The notes below the pieces were generated by a model. The model did no database searches. It had not been told where the DNA came from and saw only the letters and a program-made list of their open reading frames with translations. A program made the position numbers and the translations under genes. A stretch of DNA of 64,000 nucleotides from JAIVGV01 sp036389335 (lineage in GTDB: Bacteria; Acidobacteriota; Blastocatellia; Pyrinomonadales; Pyrinomonadaceae): the NCBI GenBank assembly GCA_036389335.1, contig DASVQC010000004.1, positions 28,914-92,913 of the forward strand, in the 5' to 3' direction. Below are positions 41,801 to 52,200 of the stretch, in pieces (positions within the stretch are counted from its first letter, which is position 1; every line of letters begins with the position of its first letter).

Positions 41801-42756
41801 ACCTGACGGTCGATCTCGGAGACGATGTCGGAGACGCGGCGCAGGTTCATGCGCGCCGATTCGAGCCGCGCTTCAGCCGCGCGCTGTCGCACGCGGAACT
41901 TCGTGATGCCAGCCGCCTCCTCGATGAGCGTGCGCCTGTCCATCGGCTTGGCGGAGAGGATCTGCCCGATGCGCCCCTGCTCGACGATGGCGTAGTGCGC
42001 GCCCGACAGCCCCGTGCCGGAGAAAAGGTCTTGGATGTCGCGCAGGCGGCACGCGCGACCGTTCAGGAGGTACTCGCTCTCGCCGTCGCGGTAGAGGCGG
42101 CGCGCGACCGAGACGGTCTCGCCCGGCGCGAAGCCGAGGGCGAGGCGGCGCGGACGCCAGTGGCGCTTCGAGTGCTGGCGAGACTTCGCCGCCGACACTT
42201 CCGGCGCGGACGCCCCGGCGGCGGCGAGATCGGTCGAGGCGGCGACGAGATCGGCGGAGCTTGAGAAGGGCGCTGTCTGAGATTGCTCGTCGACGTAAGC
42301 GTCGGTCGCGCCGCCACCCGTGGCGACCGGCGCGACCGCTTCGGGCGTCTGCGCGGCGGGCGCGGCGTCGCCGGCGGAGTCGCCGAGGAGTTCGGGGGCG
42401 AGGGTGGCTTCGATCTGCTCCCCGTGCTCGTCGATCTCTTCGAGCGTCGAGTCGATGTCTTCGATGTCGGCCTCTTCCCCGGTGGTCTCGTCGCGGATGA
42501 GGTGGAGCACGACCTCGGCCATGCCGCTCGGCGCGCGGTTGCGCGAGCCCTGAAAGATCACGTCCTTCATGTCGGAGCCGCGCAGGTGCTTGACGCGCTG
42601 CTCGCCCAGCACCCACGAGATGGCGTCCGAGACGTTCGACTTGCCGCAGCCGTTCGGGCCGACGATGGCCGTGATGCCCTCGCCCGTGAAGACCAGCTCC
42701 GTGTAGTCGGCGAACGATTTGAAGCCCGTGATTTCGAGTCGCTGAAGTTTGAACAT
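38800..42756 (-). CDS. smc: Chromosome segregation protein SMC with a head insertion
   Basis: A 1318-residue condensin-type ATPase, about 130 longer than usual. The N-terminal head has GFKSFAD (11-17) and Walker A GPNGCGKS (33-40). The coiled coils (about 300-620 and 770-1130) are rich in Glu/Ala/Arg, and the hinge around 630-760 contains LADMLRVEPQWERAVEG. The C-terminal head has the ABC signature LLLSGGEKAM and Walker B CLLDEVDAPLD. Residues about 88-207 (DNA 42136-42495) form an insertion within the head: first Asp/Glu-rich, then Ala/Ser/Pro-rich, absent from standard bacterial SMC. The catalytic motifs are intact. It acts in chromosome compaction with ScpA/ScpB, neither of which is in the window. 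Confidence 0.94.
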   Translation of the reverse strand: MFKLQRLEITGFKSFADYTELVFTGEGITAIVGPNGCGKSNVSDAISWVLGEQRVKHLRGSDMKDVIFQGSRNRAPSGMAEVVLHLIRDETTGEEADIEDIDSTLEEIDEHGEQIEATLAPELLGDSAGDAAPAAQTPEAVAPVATGGGATDAYVDEQSQTAPFSSSADLVAASTDLAAAGASAPEVSAAKSRQHSKRHWRPRRLALGFAPGETVSVARRLYRDGESEYLLNGRACRLRDIQDLFSGTGLSGAHYAIVEQGRIGQILSAKPMDRRTLIEEAAGITKFRVRQRAAEARLESARMNLRRVSDIVSEIDRQVGSLRRQAAKARRYRSLKEELRELLRRVYAAEERTLNLSLETLRAQLDAAGDEERALASELEDRGEETRSATATAREREDELATARAAVADAALRRDRRERERAYREEQAESLEQRTRDVESQVEALRGRLASVRAEGETLRAGETRLRDESERSAASLRSAEADYARLLNEVLDAESQIESARAELLTHTAVAERLSEIGRQLEATLERLAAQAEGLEREGERARAAHAEFESKAAALQIEIDAARGRLDKLLVEREAAAVGVAAARGLVSATLDEYARMREDAARVRNRLETLAELDAKRSLYSQAVQRIFSDELLDEAERDPSKDFHTVGTLADMLRVEPQWERAVEGIFGGYLQTVIVPTPDDAARAAAWLAASGAGRATFLVAGIQGAGVDDAEAGELYSRATVADLGARDVRLSDVLGAPRELLTVLNRTLRREMGARIVASLEEATAGSYETGELYVTPDGEWVSGGQLVGAGGAAQVDEATGLLAFKREMRELETRAADLASEVVSAEDSLSAARARLVELEETLLLLNEQIGREEREQVARELSAAQLAQEVERAARHTRVVAEDAARLAEERREIGGRHATQRAELEAAEGSRLAATLAVAAAGEVLAEARRRAEVESERLSGERAAAAAAAERRRATASELRRTEAESADLEARLERHAAEIEEMRARLAEVRGALAEMEESAGTVESEAERLQTEVERATGRLGAARARADELAEELSGLNRRAAEAREARAQLEINRAEAAARLNYLREACVTELSQTLEEIVAADSPDAEFDLEAGRARVEELRARLEGFGAVNLMALEELGEAEERFVFLTTQRKDIEDGIASTEEALREIKKRSRERFRHAFEEINRNFGQLFVELFGGGRGEMSMIDADDILESGIDIVAQPPGKRLQNVLLLSGGEKAMAALALVLAIFRYSPSPFCLLDEVDAPLDEANIGRFTAKIAEMATETQFLVITHSKRTMETARALYGVTMEEAGVSKLVSVAFE

Positions 42757-43004
42757 GCGTGTGGCTTTCGTCGGCTTGGGCTACTCCTACGCGGCTGTGC
42801 GTCTCTCTAATAAGCACAGCCGATAGAGCGCGGCGTGGGAGAGCACACTATATGTGGGCGTGGCGCGGATGTCAACAAAAGCCTCAGCCGGAGGCGTTTT
42901 ACTCTCTGGCGGCGCGGGGTTTAACCCGACGCGGCGGCGCGCGCCCGGCGGCGCAAACGCCCTCGCCCTCACTCGGGATCGGGTCGACCCGCCGCCGACG
43001 GCGA

Positions 43005-44954
43005 TCACCTTCCGGCCAAGAGATCGCGCCGCCCGAAGAGCGCGAGGGTGACGCCGGGCCGGAGTTCGTAGTCGCCGCCGACCCTCTGGTAGCGACTGCC
43101 GAGCAGCCGCTCGACTTCCGGCACCTGCCCGACCTTGACGAGGATGACCGCGTCCGTCGTCTCGCCGACCTGCCCCGTGTAGCCGATGTGCTTGTAGTCG
43201 CGCACGTACCACGGCAGGGGCCAGTACTCCTGATTCTCGACGGCGACGTTGATGCCCGCCTCGTACTTGTCGCCCGTCCGCGCCGTGATCGCGTCCATCT
43301 GCGCGAGCAGTTCGTGGAAGTCGCGCTTGGTGTGCGCGTAAACGTAAGCGTAGCGGTCGTCGTCGTAGTGGACGAAGTTGATCTGGTACGACTGCCACGC
43401 GGCGACGGCGAGGCACGCGCCGAGCAGCGCGAGGGAGACGACGCGCCAGCCGCGCGCGCGGTAGAGTCTGTCTATCGCGTAGCCGCCGGAGACGGCGAAG
43501 GGGAGGAGCCAACTGAGCGCGAGCCACGGCGTCTTGTACTTGATGATCGAGTAGGCGGCGAAGAGCCCGAAGCCCCAGAGCGCGGCGAAGAGCGGGAAGC
43601 GCCGTCGCGTCTCCCAGAGCGAGAGCAGCGCGCCGAGCGTCGCCAGCATGACGAGCGGGGCCTCCTCGCCAAACCGCCACTTGCCGCCGTAGTCCCCGAA
43701 GACCAGCCACTCGAAATACTTGTAGAACGGGTAGCCGTGGAAGCCGCTCTCGCCCGTCTTGCGCCAGACGTACAGGGCCTCGACCGCGTCGGAGACGCCC
43801 TTCGGGTTCGTGAAGAACGAGGAGTAGTAGAGGATGTTGACGAAGAGGAAGATGGCGACCGCCCCGGCGAGCAGGAAGAGCGCGTGCGTCCAGCCGCCGA
43901 ATCTTTCGACGAGGCCGAGCGGCGCGTGCGCGAAGCCTTCGCCTGCGCCCGCGGGGCGCTTGTCCCGCCCCTTCCTCTTCGGCTCAGCGGGCCGCGCCCG
44001 CCCCGCGCGCCCAACGAGCCGCACCCACAGCGAGGCCATCCCCCAAGCGATCAGCAGCACGCCCGCCGTGATGAAGGCCGTCTCCTTCGTCGCGAACAGC
44101 AGCGCGGCGGAGACCGAGGCGAGCGCGAGGTGGTAGGCGCGCGCGCCGTCGTAGAGCCTCAGGAGCGCGACGAGCGCGGCGAGGCAGACGGCGATCAGCA
44201 GGAGGGACGCGACCGCCCACGCGCGCGTGAACGTCGCGTAGTGTTTGACGGTCAGGAGCGAGATGGCGACGAGCGCGAAGGAGAAGACGGCGACGAGCAG
44301 CCCCGTCAAGCCGCCGCGGTCTCCTGCCTGCCCGCCCGGCGCGGCGTCGCGCTCGCCCTCGTAGAAGCGGAGCGCGCCGACGACGATGCCGAGCGTGAAG
44401 AAGACGAACAGCATCTCGTGGATGTAATAGCGCGAGAAGAAGACCATGCCGGGCGAGACGGCGAGCAGCGCGGCGCAGGCGAGCGCGCCGACCGCCCCGA
44501 CGTAGCGGCGCAGGCAGAGCGCGAGCCACACGGTCGCCAGCCCGAACGCCGCCGTCACGGAGCGCAAGACCCACGTGCCGAGCCACTGGTGCGACGCGGC
44601 GAAGGAGGCGAGCGGGAGCGTGAAGTAGTAGAGCGTCGGCCCGTGGTAGTTGGTCGGGTCGTACCGGTACTTGCCCTGCCGCAGCAGCCCGAGCAGGAAG
44701 AACCCGTTGACGCCCTCGTCGTGGTGCAGCGGCTTGAGTTCGAGCGAGAAGGCGCGCAGCAGGGCCGCGACGGCGAGCACCGCCGCGCACCCGATCCGCC
44801 ACGCGCCCTCCGACAACTCGGAGCCCGCGGCGGTCGGCGCGGCGGGCGGCGGCGGCGCGGCGGCGGCCTTGCCGGCGCTCGCCCGCGAGTCCGCGTTCTT
44901 TTCGGCGCGCTGTTTCGCCTTACGGTCGCGCGACTTTGTAGAGCTGGTAGGCAC
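43005..44954 (-). CDS. GT-C type membrane glycosyltransferase-like protein (Agl23/TIGR03663-like)
   Basis: A 649-residue polytopic membrane protein. The start is GTG at 44954, with GGGGAG four bases upstream, overlapping the preceding gene by 35 bp; longer open-frame starts would read through that gene. The N-terminal 45 residues are charged and Pro/Ala-rich. After the first helix comes LKPLHHDEGVNGFFLL with Asp79-Glu80, the acidic motif expected in GT-C and PMT-type enzymes, and YRYDPTNYHGPTLYY. About ten further helices follow. The C-terminal domain is periplasmic (YWPLPWYVRDYKHIGY). Relatives use lipid-linked sugars in the outer leaflet. The substrate is unknown; Agl23-type proteins are also described as flippase-associated. 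Confidence 0.85.
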   Translation of the reverse strand: MPTSSTKSRDRKAKQRAEKNADSRASAGKAAAAPPPPAAPTAAGSELSEGAWRIGCAAVLAVAALLRAFSLELKPLHHDEGVNGFFLLGLLRQGKYRYDPTNYHGPTLYYFTLPLASFAASHQWLGTWVLRSVTAAFGLATVWLALCLRRYVGAVGALACAALLAVSPGMVFFSRYYIHEMLFVFFTLGIVVGALRFYEGERDAAPGGQAGDRGGLTGLLVAVFSFALVAISLLTVKHYATFTRAWAVASLLLIAVCLAALVALLRLYDGARAYHLALASVSAALLFATKETAFITAGVLLIAWGMASLWVRLVGRAGRARPAEPKRKGRDKRPAGAGEGFAHAPLGLVERFGGWTHALFLLAGAVAIFLFVNILYYSSFFTNPKGVSDAVEALYVWRKTGESGFHGYPFYKYFEWLVFGDYGGKWRFGEEAPLVMLATLGALLSLWETRRRFPLFAALWGFGLFAAYSIIKYKTPWLALSWLLPFAVSGGYAIDRLYRARGWRVVSLALLGACLAVAAWQSYQINFVHYDDDRYAYVYAHTKRDFHELLAQMDAITARTGDKYEAGINVAVENQEYWPLPWYVRDYKHIGYTGQVGETTDAVILVKVGQVPEVERLLGSRYQRVGGDYELRPGVTLALFGRRDLLAGR

Positions 44955-47034
44955 CCGTCTCCCCGACCTTCTTGAAGCGTGTGAAGAACTGTTCGTTGAC
45001 CCGCAGGCCCGTGCGTTCGAGCGGACTGACGACGACGTACTCGACGCCGTATTTGGCGAGCACCTGCTCGGCGTCGGACGCGCCCGCGTAGACGCGGCCC
45101 ACCTCCGACTCGCGCGCCGCGTAATCGACACCCTGCGACCAGAGGTGCCCGCCGTAGCCCATCAGCGACTGGCGGCCAGACAGGTAGACCGGGTGATTAT
45201 AAGTCGGCGCGTGGAGGATGAGCGAGCGCGGCGCGGTCTCGCGCTTCAACAGCTCCGCGAACGCCACGCCGTCGCGGTCGAACTCCCTCTGCTCCGACGC
45301 CGCCGTCGCGACCCTCCACACGTCGAGCGCGCCCGCGAGCGTGAGGGCGACGAGCAGCGCGGCTGTCGTCAACTTCAACGCCGCGTTCGTGCGCCACAGG
45401 CGCGCGAGCAGGAGCGCGACCACGGGCACGGAGGCGACGTACCAGTAGAACAGGACTTTGATGTTGTCCCACACCCACGGCGAAATCTTCGCGGCGTTGC
45501 AGACGGCGAAGAGGATCGTGAACGGCAGGTAAAAGATCAGCAGCCGCTTCGGCACGACGGGCGCGCGCCCGCGCCACGCGAGCGCGGCGACGAGCAGCGG
45601 GATGAAGAGCCCCGTGTTCCTGATCCAGAACCAGACCGGGTTCTGCGTGCCGCGATCCCAACCCGACTGCCACGCGAAGAAGCTCGCCGGTCGCGCCGCG
45701 CTGCCGCGGGTCGCCCACCACATCGCGGGCGCGGCGAGCAGAAACGCCGCCGCGAAGAAGACGCTCCACGCCCTCCAACGCGGCAGCGTCAGCGCGAGGC
45801 AGCCCCCGACGAGCATCACGACGACGAAGCTGTGCGCGTGTACGAGCGGCAGCATCCCGGCGATCACGCCCGCGCCGAGCATCCTCCGGTCGGCAGGCGC
45901 GAGGAAGGCGGAAGACGCGGCGGCGGGGGGGCGCGGGGACGCCGAGATTTTCGTCTCCGTATGCGCGCCGCCGCGGACCGAGGCCAGTTGCTTGCCGCCC
46001 CGCGCCTTCTTCTTTTTACGACCGCCCTTGCCCGCCCCCCTCTCGGTCGCGTCCTCCGCCTCCGCGTCGCCGCGCCCCCGCGTCTCCGCGTCGTCTTCAA
46101 CGCGCGCCGCCAGCCACCACTGCGTCGTGACGACGAGCGCGAGCGGCAGGCCGAGCAGCAGCCCGCGCTGCGGCACGAGGAGCGTCGTCACGGCGTTGCC
46201 CCAGCGGTACGCGCCGTCGAACGTGATCGTGTAGTCGTGCGGCAAGCGCCACAGGAAGTCCGCGAAGCCGCGCGGGCTCGCCGCCGCCTCGCGGTAGAAG
46301 CGCACGAAGCCGAGCCCGCCGCTGAAGACGGTCAACGCGGGCGCGAACAACGCCGCGAGCCGATCACCCGTCCACGCGAGCGCGAAGCGGTAGAGCAGCC
46401 CCGTGAGCGAGACGGCGAGCAGCAGGTTCTCCCAGAAGAGCGCGCCCTCATACGTCGCGCCCGCGCGCGCGAACATGGCCGCGACGAAATCGACGACGAA
46501 CGGGTAAGTCAGCCGCGCGCCCGCGTACTCCGGGTGCGTCGGGGGGAAGTTCTCGCCGTGGACGAAGCTCGTGATGATGCTCAGGTGGAACGGCAGATCG
46601 CCGAGGTTGTTATCGACCCCCGTGTAGATCGCTCCGCCGCGCTCGAACATCGCGCGCTCGTACACCACCCAGAACAGGAAGAGCGAGCAGACGATGAGGA
46701 CGAGCGGCGCGGTCGCGCGCAGCGACGGGCGCGACAACGCGTGTCGCAGATCGAGCCCGAGCAGCCGCGCGTCGTGTCGCACGCGGGCGCGCGCGTCGGC
46801 GCGGGCGAGCAAGGCGAGCGGCGCGGCGACGACGAGCGCGGAGAGCGCGAGCGAGAGTCCGTTGAGACCGGTGAACGACGCGAGGACGAAGCCGGCGAGG
46901 CCGAGCGCGGCGAGTCCCGTGGGCACGCCCGCGGCGAGGCGCGCGGCGGGGTGCGCGCCCTCGTCGTAGAGGTAGGTGGCGAGCGTGCCCCCGCAGACGG
47001 CGGCGAGCGCGAGGATGCTTGCGAAGATCGTCAC
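44920..47034 (-). CDS. GT-C-like polytopic membrane protein
   Basis: A roughly 704-residue membrane protein read from GTG at 47034 (FASILALAAVCGGTLATYL opens the first helix). The frame is open further upstream, but those residues look non-coding. No good ribosome-binding site is seen, so the start is uncertain. About twelve helices are present. The conserved-looking loop GVDNNLGDLPFHLS with GENFPPTHPEYAG follows the pattern of O-antigen or mannosyl-transferase-like proteins of the GT-C superfamily. A charged insert in the middle (DNA about 45890-46110) encodes Arg/Asp/Glu repeats and GGRKKKKARGG. It overlaps the next GT-C gene, so the two probably form a pair in glycan or glycolipid assembly. 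Confidence 0.75.
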   Translation of the reverse strand: MTIFASILALAAVCGGTLATYLYDEGAHPAARLAAGVPTGLAALGLAGFVLASFTGLNGLSLALSALVVAAPLALLARADARARVRHDARLLGLDLRHALSRPSLRATAPLVLIVCSLFLFWVVYERAMFERGGAIYTGVDNNLGDLPFHLSIITSFVHGENFPPTHPEYAGARLTYPFVVDFVAAMFARAGATYEGALFWENLLLAVSLTGLLYRFALAWTGDRLAALFAPALTVFSGGLGFVRFYREAAASPRGFADFLWRLPHDYTITFDGAYRWGNAVTTLLVPQRGLLLGLPLALVVTTQWWLAARVEDDAETRGRGDAEAEDATERGAGKGGRKKKKARGGKQLASVRGGAHTETKISASPRPPAAASSAFLAPADRRMLGAGVIAGMLPLVHAHSFVVVMLVGGCLALTLPRWRAWSVFFAAAFLLAAPAMWWATRGSAARPASFFAWQSGWDRGTQNPVWFWIRNTGLFIPLLVAALAWRGRAPVVPKRLLIFYLPFTILFAVCNAAKISPWVWDNIKVLFYWYVASVPVVALLLARLWRTNAALKLTTAALLVALTLAGALDVWRVATAASEQREFDRDGVAFAELLKRETAPRSLILHAPTYNHPVYLSGRQSLMGYGGHLWSQGVDYAARESEVGRVYAGASDAEQVLAKYGVEYVVVSPLERTGLRVNEQFFTRFKKVGETGAYQLYKVARP
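45895..46110. repeat. Palindromic repeat sequence inserted in frame within a membrane-protein gene
   Basis: GCGCGGGGACGCCGAGA on the left and CCGCGTCGCCGCGCCCCCGCG followed by TCTCCGCGTC on the right resemble the direct and inverted CGCGTCTCCGCGTC words of intergenic repeats. They encode the low-complexity segment DAETRGRGDAEAED and the stretch up to ISASPRPPAAA. The insert keeps the reading frame. Confidence 0.5.
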
Positions 47035-47300
47035 GGAGAATTCGTCGGGCGCAGGCGGTCGAAACTTACGCGCGAGATTATACGCGAACAACCGTGTTCG
47101 AGTGCAAAAGCCGCGGCGCTGCGCGGGGCGGAATTTTACGCGAGTTAATTCCCCGCGCCTCGGGCGTCCGCTCTCCCGGCGCGCGAAGTCAAACGCGCTT
47201 TCAGCCGCGCGTTTGACTTCGCGCACGCTTTGCCGTACAAGCACTGCGCCTATCACCCCTCGCGCGTATGCCAAAATTCCGAACGGAGGTCTTCTCTTTC

Positions 47301-47867
47301 ATGAAGATCATTCTCTGCATCGCCGCGCTCGCCGCCCTCGCCCCGCTTAACATCGCCGCGCCCGCGCCGCGCCCGGCGCAGGCCGCGGACAAGCAGGCCG
47401 CGCGCGACGCCACGCGCGAGAGGCTGCGGAAGCTGCTCGAAACGGCGGGGCCTCGCAAGGACGTGGGCGTCGCGTTCCGCCAGAGCACGAAGCAGCCTTA
47501 CAACTTCGTCGGCGTCATGGAGACGGGGCTCACGAACTGCAACGGCATCGAGATCATCGTCAGCGTGACCGCGGACGAGACCATCGGCTTGCGCTTCTTC
47601 CCGCACTACAAGGACGGGTACGTCAACATCGATAAGGCGAAGAACGGCGTGGGGCTGATGCGGAAACTGCTCCAACTCAGCTCCGACGAATTCTTCTACT
47701 ACGGCGCCGACACCGGCGGCGACGTGTTCGCGGGCTACACCTTCACGCTCGAATCCGGCTTCCCCGAAGAGGCGCTCACCGTCGTGCTCCGCAGCATCCG
47801 CCACACGGATCAGATCGTCGGCGAGCTGCGCCCGCTCATCGACGGCTCGACCGCGCCGCCGAAATAA
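47301..47867 (+). CDS. Exported hypothetical protein
   Basis: A 188-residue protein beginning at the ATG at 47301, with GGAGG about 12 bases upstream. The signal peptide is at about 1-29 (IILCIAALAALAPLNIAA). The mature part has an N-terminal helix (ARDATRERLRKLLETAG) and a mixed alpha/beta domain with CNGIEIIVSVTADETIGLRFFP and SSDEFFYYGADTGGDVFAG. It resembles sensory or type III-chaperone-like acidobacterial exported proteins, but no family is assigned. Reading starts 266 bp from the divergent GT-C gene and precedes ychF by 185 bp. Confidence 0.8.
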   Translation: MKIILCIAALAALAPLNIAAPAPRPAQAADKQAARDATRERLRKLLETAGPRKDVGVAFRQSTKQPYNFVGVMETGLTNCNGIEIIVSVTADETIGLRFFPHYKDGYVNIDKAKNGVGLMRKLLQLSSDEFFYYGADTGGDVFAGYTFTLESGFPEEALTVVLRSIRHTDQIVGELRPLIDGSTAPPK

Positions 47868-48052
47868 AGGCCCCGCGCGCGGGCGACGGAATGTGAGGAA
47901 GACTCGGGGCGCGGGCGCGCCCCCGGCCCCCGCTTTCAACTTTTCCTCCCCCTTGTGACGTTCGGGAGTCCGCCTCTTTTGACTTTTGCCGCCCCGTCTT
48001 CTTAAAGTCTTCTTTTCATCCCCGCGCTAAACAATCTTCTGAGAGGTGTCAC

Positions 48053-49153
<1,101 letters not shown>

Positions 49154-49189
49154 GCCGCGGGAGAACTGTTGGCCGGGTTGGGAAAAATC

Positions 49190-49221
49190 GCGGGGCGCGA
49201 AGACCGATCTTCGCGCCCCGC
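49190..49221 (-). terminator. Intrinsic terminator of the Ig-repeat subtilase gene
   Basis: A 14-bp stem (49190-49203 with 49208-49221) and a 4-base loop. On the minus strand it is followed by GATTTTTCCC, so it terminates the subtilase gene that ends at 49226. It also lies just downstream of ychF. Confidence 0.85.
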
Positions 49222-49225
49222 GCGC

Positions 49226-52200
49226 CTATCTGCTGGTCACGGAGACGGAGGCCGACGCGCCGATGTTGCCCGCCGCGTCGTAGCCTTTGGCAAGCAGCGT
49301 GAACACCTGACCCGCGCCGTTCGGCACCGCCCACGCACAGTTGAACGGCGCGGTCGTGTCCGTGCACTTCAGGACGTTGTTGACGTAGAACTCGACGCGG
49401 GTGACGCCGACGTTGTCCGTCGCCGTCGCCGTGATGGTGACGGTGCTCTTCTTGGTGACGAACGAGTTGTTCGCCGGGCTCGTGATCGCGACGGTCGGCG
49501 CGGCGCTGTCGGCGACCGTGACGCCGACCGCCGACGAGGTGGCGCTGTTATTCCCCGTGTCGAAGGCTTTGGCGGTGAGGCTGTACGCGCCGGGCACCTC
49601 GGCGCTCGTGTTCCACTGGACGCTGTAGGGCGCGGCGTCGTCCGTGCCGAGCAGCGTCGTGCCGCGGTAGAACTCGACGCGCGCGACCGCCTTGTCGTCG
49701 CCCGCGTTCGCCGAGACGGTGACCGTGCCGGTCAGCGTCGCGCCCGCGGCTGGCGCGGTCAGGGCGACGGTCGGGGGCGTCACGTCGTGCTTGACGGTGA
49801 CCGTCACGGTCGCGGAGTTGCCGACGTTGTTCGCCGCGTCGTAAGCCTTGGCTTGGAGCGTGTGGCTCGCCTCGGCGAGCGGATCGGTGTTCCAGCCGAA
49901 AGTGTACGGCGCGGAGGTCTTCGTGCCGACGAGCGCGCCGTCGGCGTACAGCTCGACCTTCGTGACGCCGACGTTATCCGTCGCGCCCGCCGTCACCGTC
50001 GCCGTCCCGCTCACGATCTGTCCGTTCGTCGGCGACGTGATGCTCGCCGTCGGGGCGACGAGATCGTTCTGCACCGTGACGTTGACGGCGGCTGACGTGG
50101 CAGAGTTTCCGCCCGCGTCGTAGGCCTTGCCCGTCAGGCTGTGAGCGCCGTTGGCGACCGTGCCCGTGTCCCAGTTGAACGAGTACGGCGCGGCGGTCTT
50201 CGTGCCTATCAGCACCCCGTCCCGGTACAGCTCGACCTGCGTCACGCCGACGTTATCCGCCGCGCCGATCTGCACGGCGACCGTGCCGTTGACGGTCGCG
50301 CCGTTCGCGGGCGACGTGATGCTCACGGTCGGCGGCGCGACGTCGTGTTTGACGTTGACCGTGACCTCGGCGGACGTGCCCACGTTGCCCGAAGGATCGT
50401 AGGCCTTCGCCTGCAAGGCGTGTGCGCCTTCGCTCGAAGCGTCGGTGTTCCAGTTGAACGAGTAGGGCGCGCTCGTCCTCGTGCCGAGCAGGGAGCCGTC
50501 CAAGTACAGCTCGACCGTCGAGACGCCGACGTTGTCGGTCGCGCCGACCTGCACGGTCGTCACGGCGGTGACCTGCTGCCCGTTGGTCGGCGACGTGATG
50601 CTCGCCGTCGGCGCTTGCGTGTCGTTGGCGGAGGGGTTGATGGCGGGCAGCTCGAAGGTGTATTCGAGCGCGTTGCCGGAGCTGTCGGTGCCCGTGACGC
50701 GCAGCGTCAGCTTGGTGAACTGGACGGCGGGCACGCCGGCGACGAAGCCGCCGCCGCTCGGCGCGACGGCGAGCGGCGTGAACGTCGTGCCGTCGCCGGA
50801 GAAAGCCGCGCTCGCCTGCGCGAGCGTGCCGCCGACCGGGTCGAAGGCGAAGCTGAGTTGATTAGTCGCGCTGCTGTCGTGCGCGTCGCTCGGCACGCCG
50901 TTCGTCGTGTACTTGAGCTGCGTCAGCGCGGGCGGGTTGGGATCGGCGAGCGCGGTGTTGAAGTTGGCCTTGACCTTCGCGGTCAGGCTCACGCCGCGGT
51001 TCACGTAAGGGAAGCTGGCGACTTCGAACTGGTACGCGCCCGACGGCACGCTCATCGAAGGCAGGAAAGACCAGAAGCTGAAGTTGACCGCCGGGAGCGA
51101 GCCGGAGGCGACCGCCGCGCCGTTCTGCGTGATCGCGAACGGCACGGCGTCGTACTGCTGGAAGGCGAAGTCTTGCCGCAGGAACGCCGACTGGAAGGTG
51201 AGGCCGTAGTAAGGCAGCAGCCGCACCGTGCCCGCGGAGTTGGCGAACTTCGCAGACCAGAAAGAGGGGCCGAGTCCGTTGTAGATCGTCCCGTTCTGCC
51301 AGGCGGGGTAGGCGGCGGCGTCGCGCGCCCACGGACGGCGCACCTGCGAGGCGAGATCGAAGTAGGCGGACTGGTACTGCGAGGGGCACGCGCCCGTGGC
51401 GGGGCAGCCCGTGCGCAGTTGGTCGGAGTCCTGCGACAGGTACGTGCCGGGCGGGAGCAGCGAGCGGACGGTCTGCGTGACGGGCGCGGCGAGCGTGACC
51501 GCCGGATCGAAGCTGGAGATGCAGGTCGTCCCGCCGGGCAGGCAGGCGCGGAAGATGGGGCGCTGCTGACCCGACACGCCGTTCGGGTCGGACTTGACCT
51601 GAACCGTCTTGAAGTCGGCGGCGGTGTTGGTGAAGGTGCGATCCGCGCTGATGCCGGCGTAGCCCTCGTAGTAGTAGTCGTGCACGAGTTCGGGCTGGCG
51701 GCGCGCCTCGAACATGTCGTCGTGCTTATAGCTGGCGCTCACGGGGGAGGTGAAGTTGGCGGTCGCGTCGGCGGCCCCGGTCATGATGCGGATCAGGCCG
51801 ATGCCCGTGTTCAGGTAGCGGTCGTTGGCGCTGCGATTGCCGAGCGCGGGCGCGGGCGAGCCGTTGGGGGCCGTCGCGCTCAGCTTCGTGCGGACGGTCG
51901 CGTCGGCGCGCAGCACCGTGACGGTCGCCGAGCCCGCGGAGAGATCGATCCCCTCTTTGAAGACGGCGTAGTCGTGCACGCCGGAGGCGTCGGAGAGGCG
52001 CGGGAAGTAGACGATCAGATCGTAGGGCCCCGGCGCGTCTTCGTAGACCGTCGCGTCGAACGACTGGAAGCCGAAGGTCGACTGCGAGTCGGTGCGGTTG
52101 TGCAGCAGCGCGAGCGCGCCGACGATCTCGCTGTTCTCGTCGCCCTCGATCCTCAGGGCGTAGAACTTGGTGAACTTGGCGCTGACGCCCGCGTCGGTCG

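Noticed and set aside
42759..47148. Long plus-strand frames opposite the GT-C-like membrane proteins
   Set aside because: Arg/Glu/Pro-rich translations with no motif, opposite genes with obvious membrane helices. Treated as shadows.
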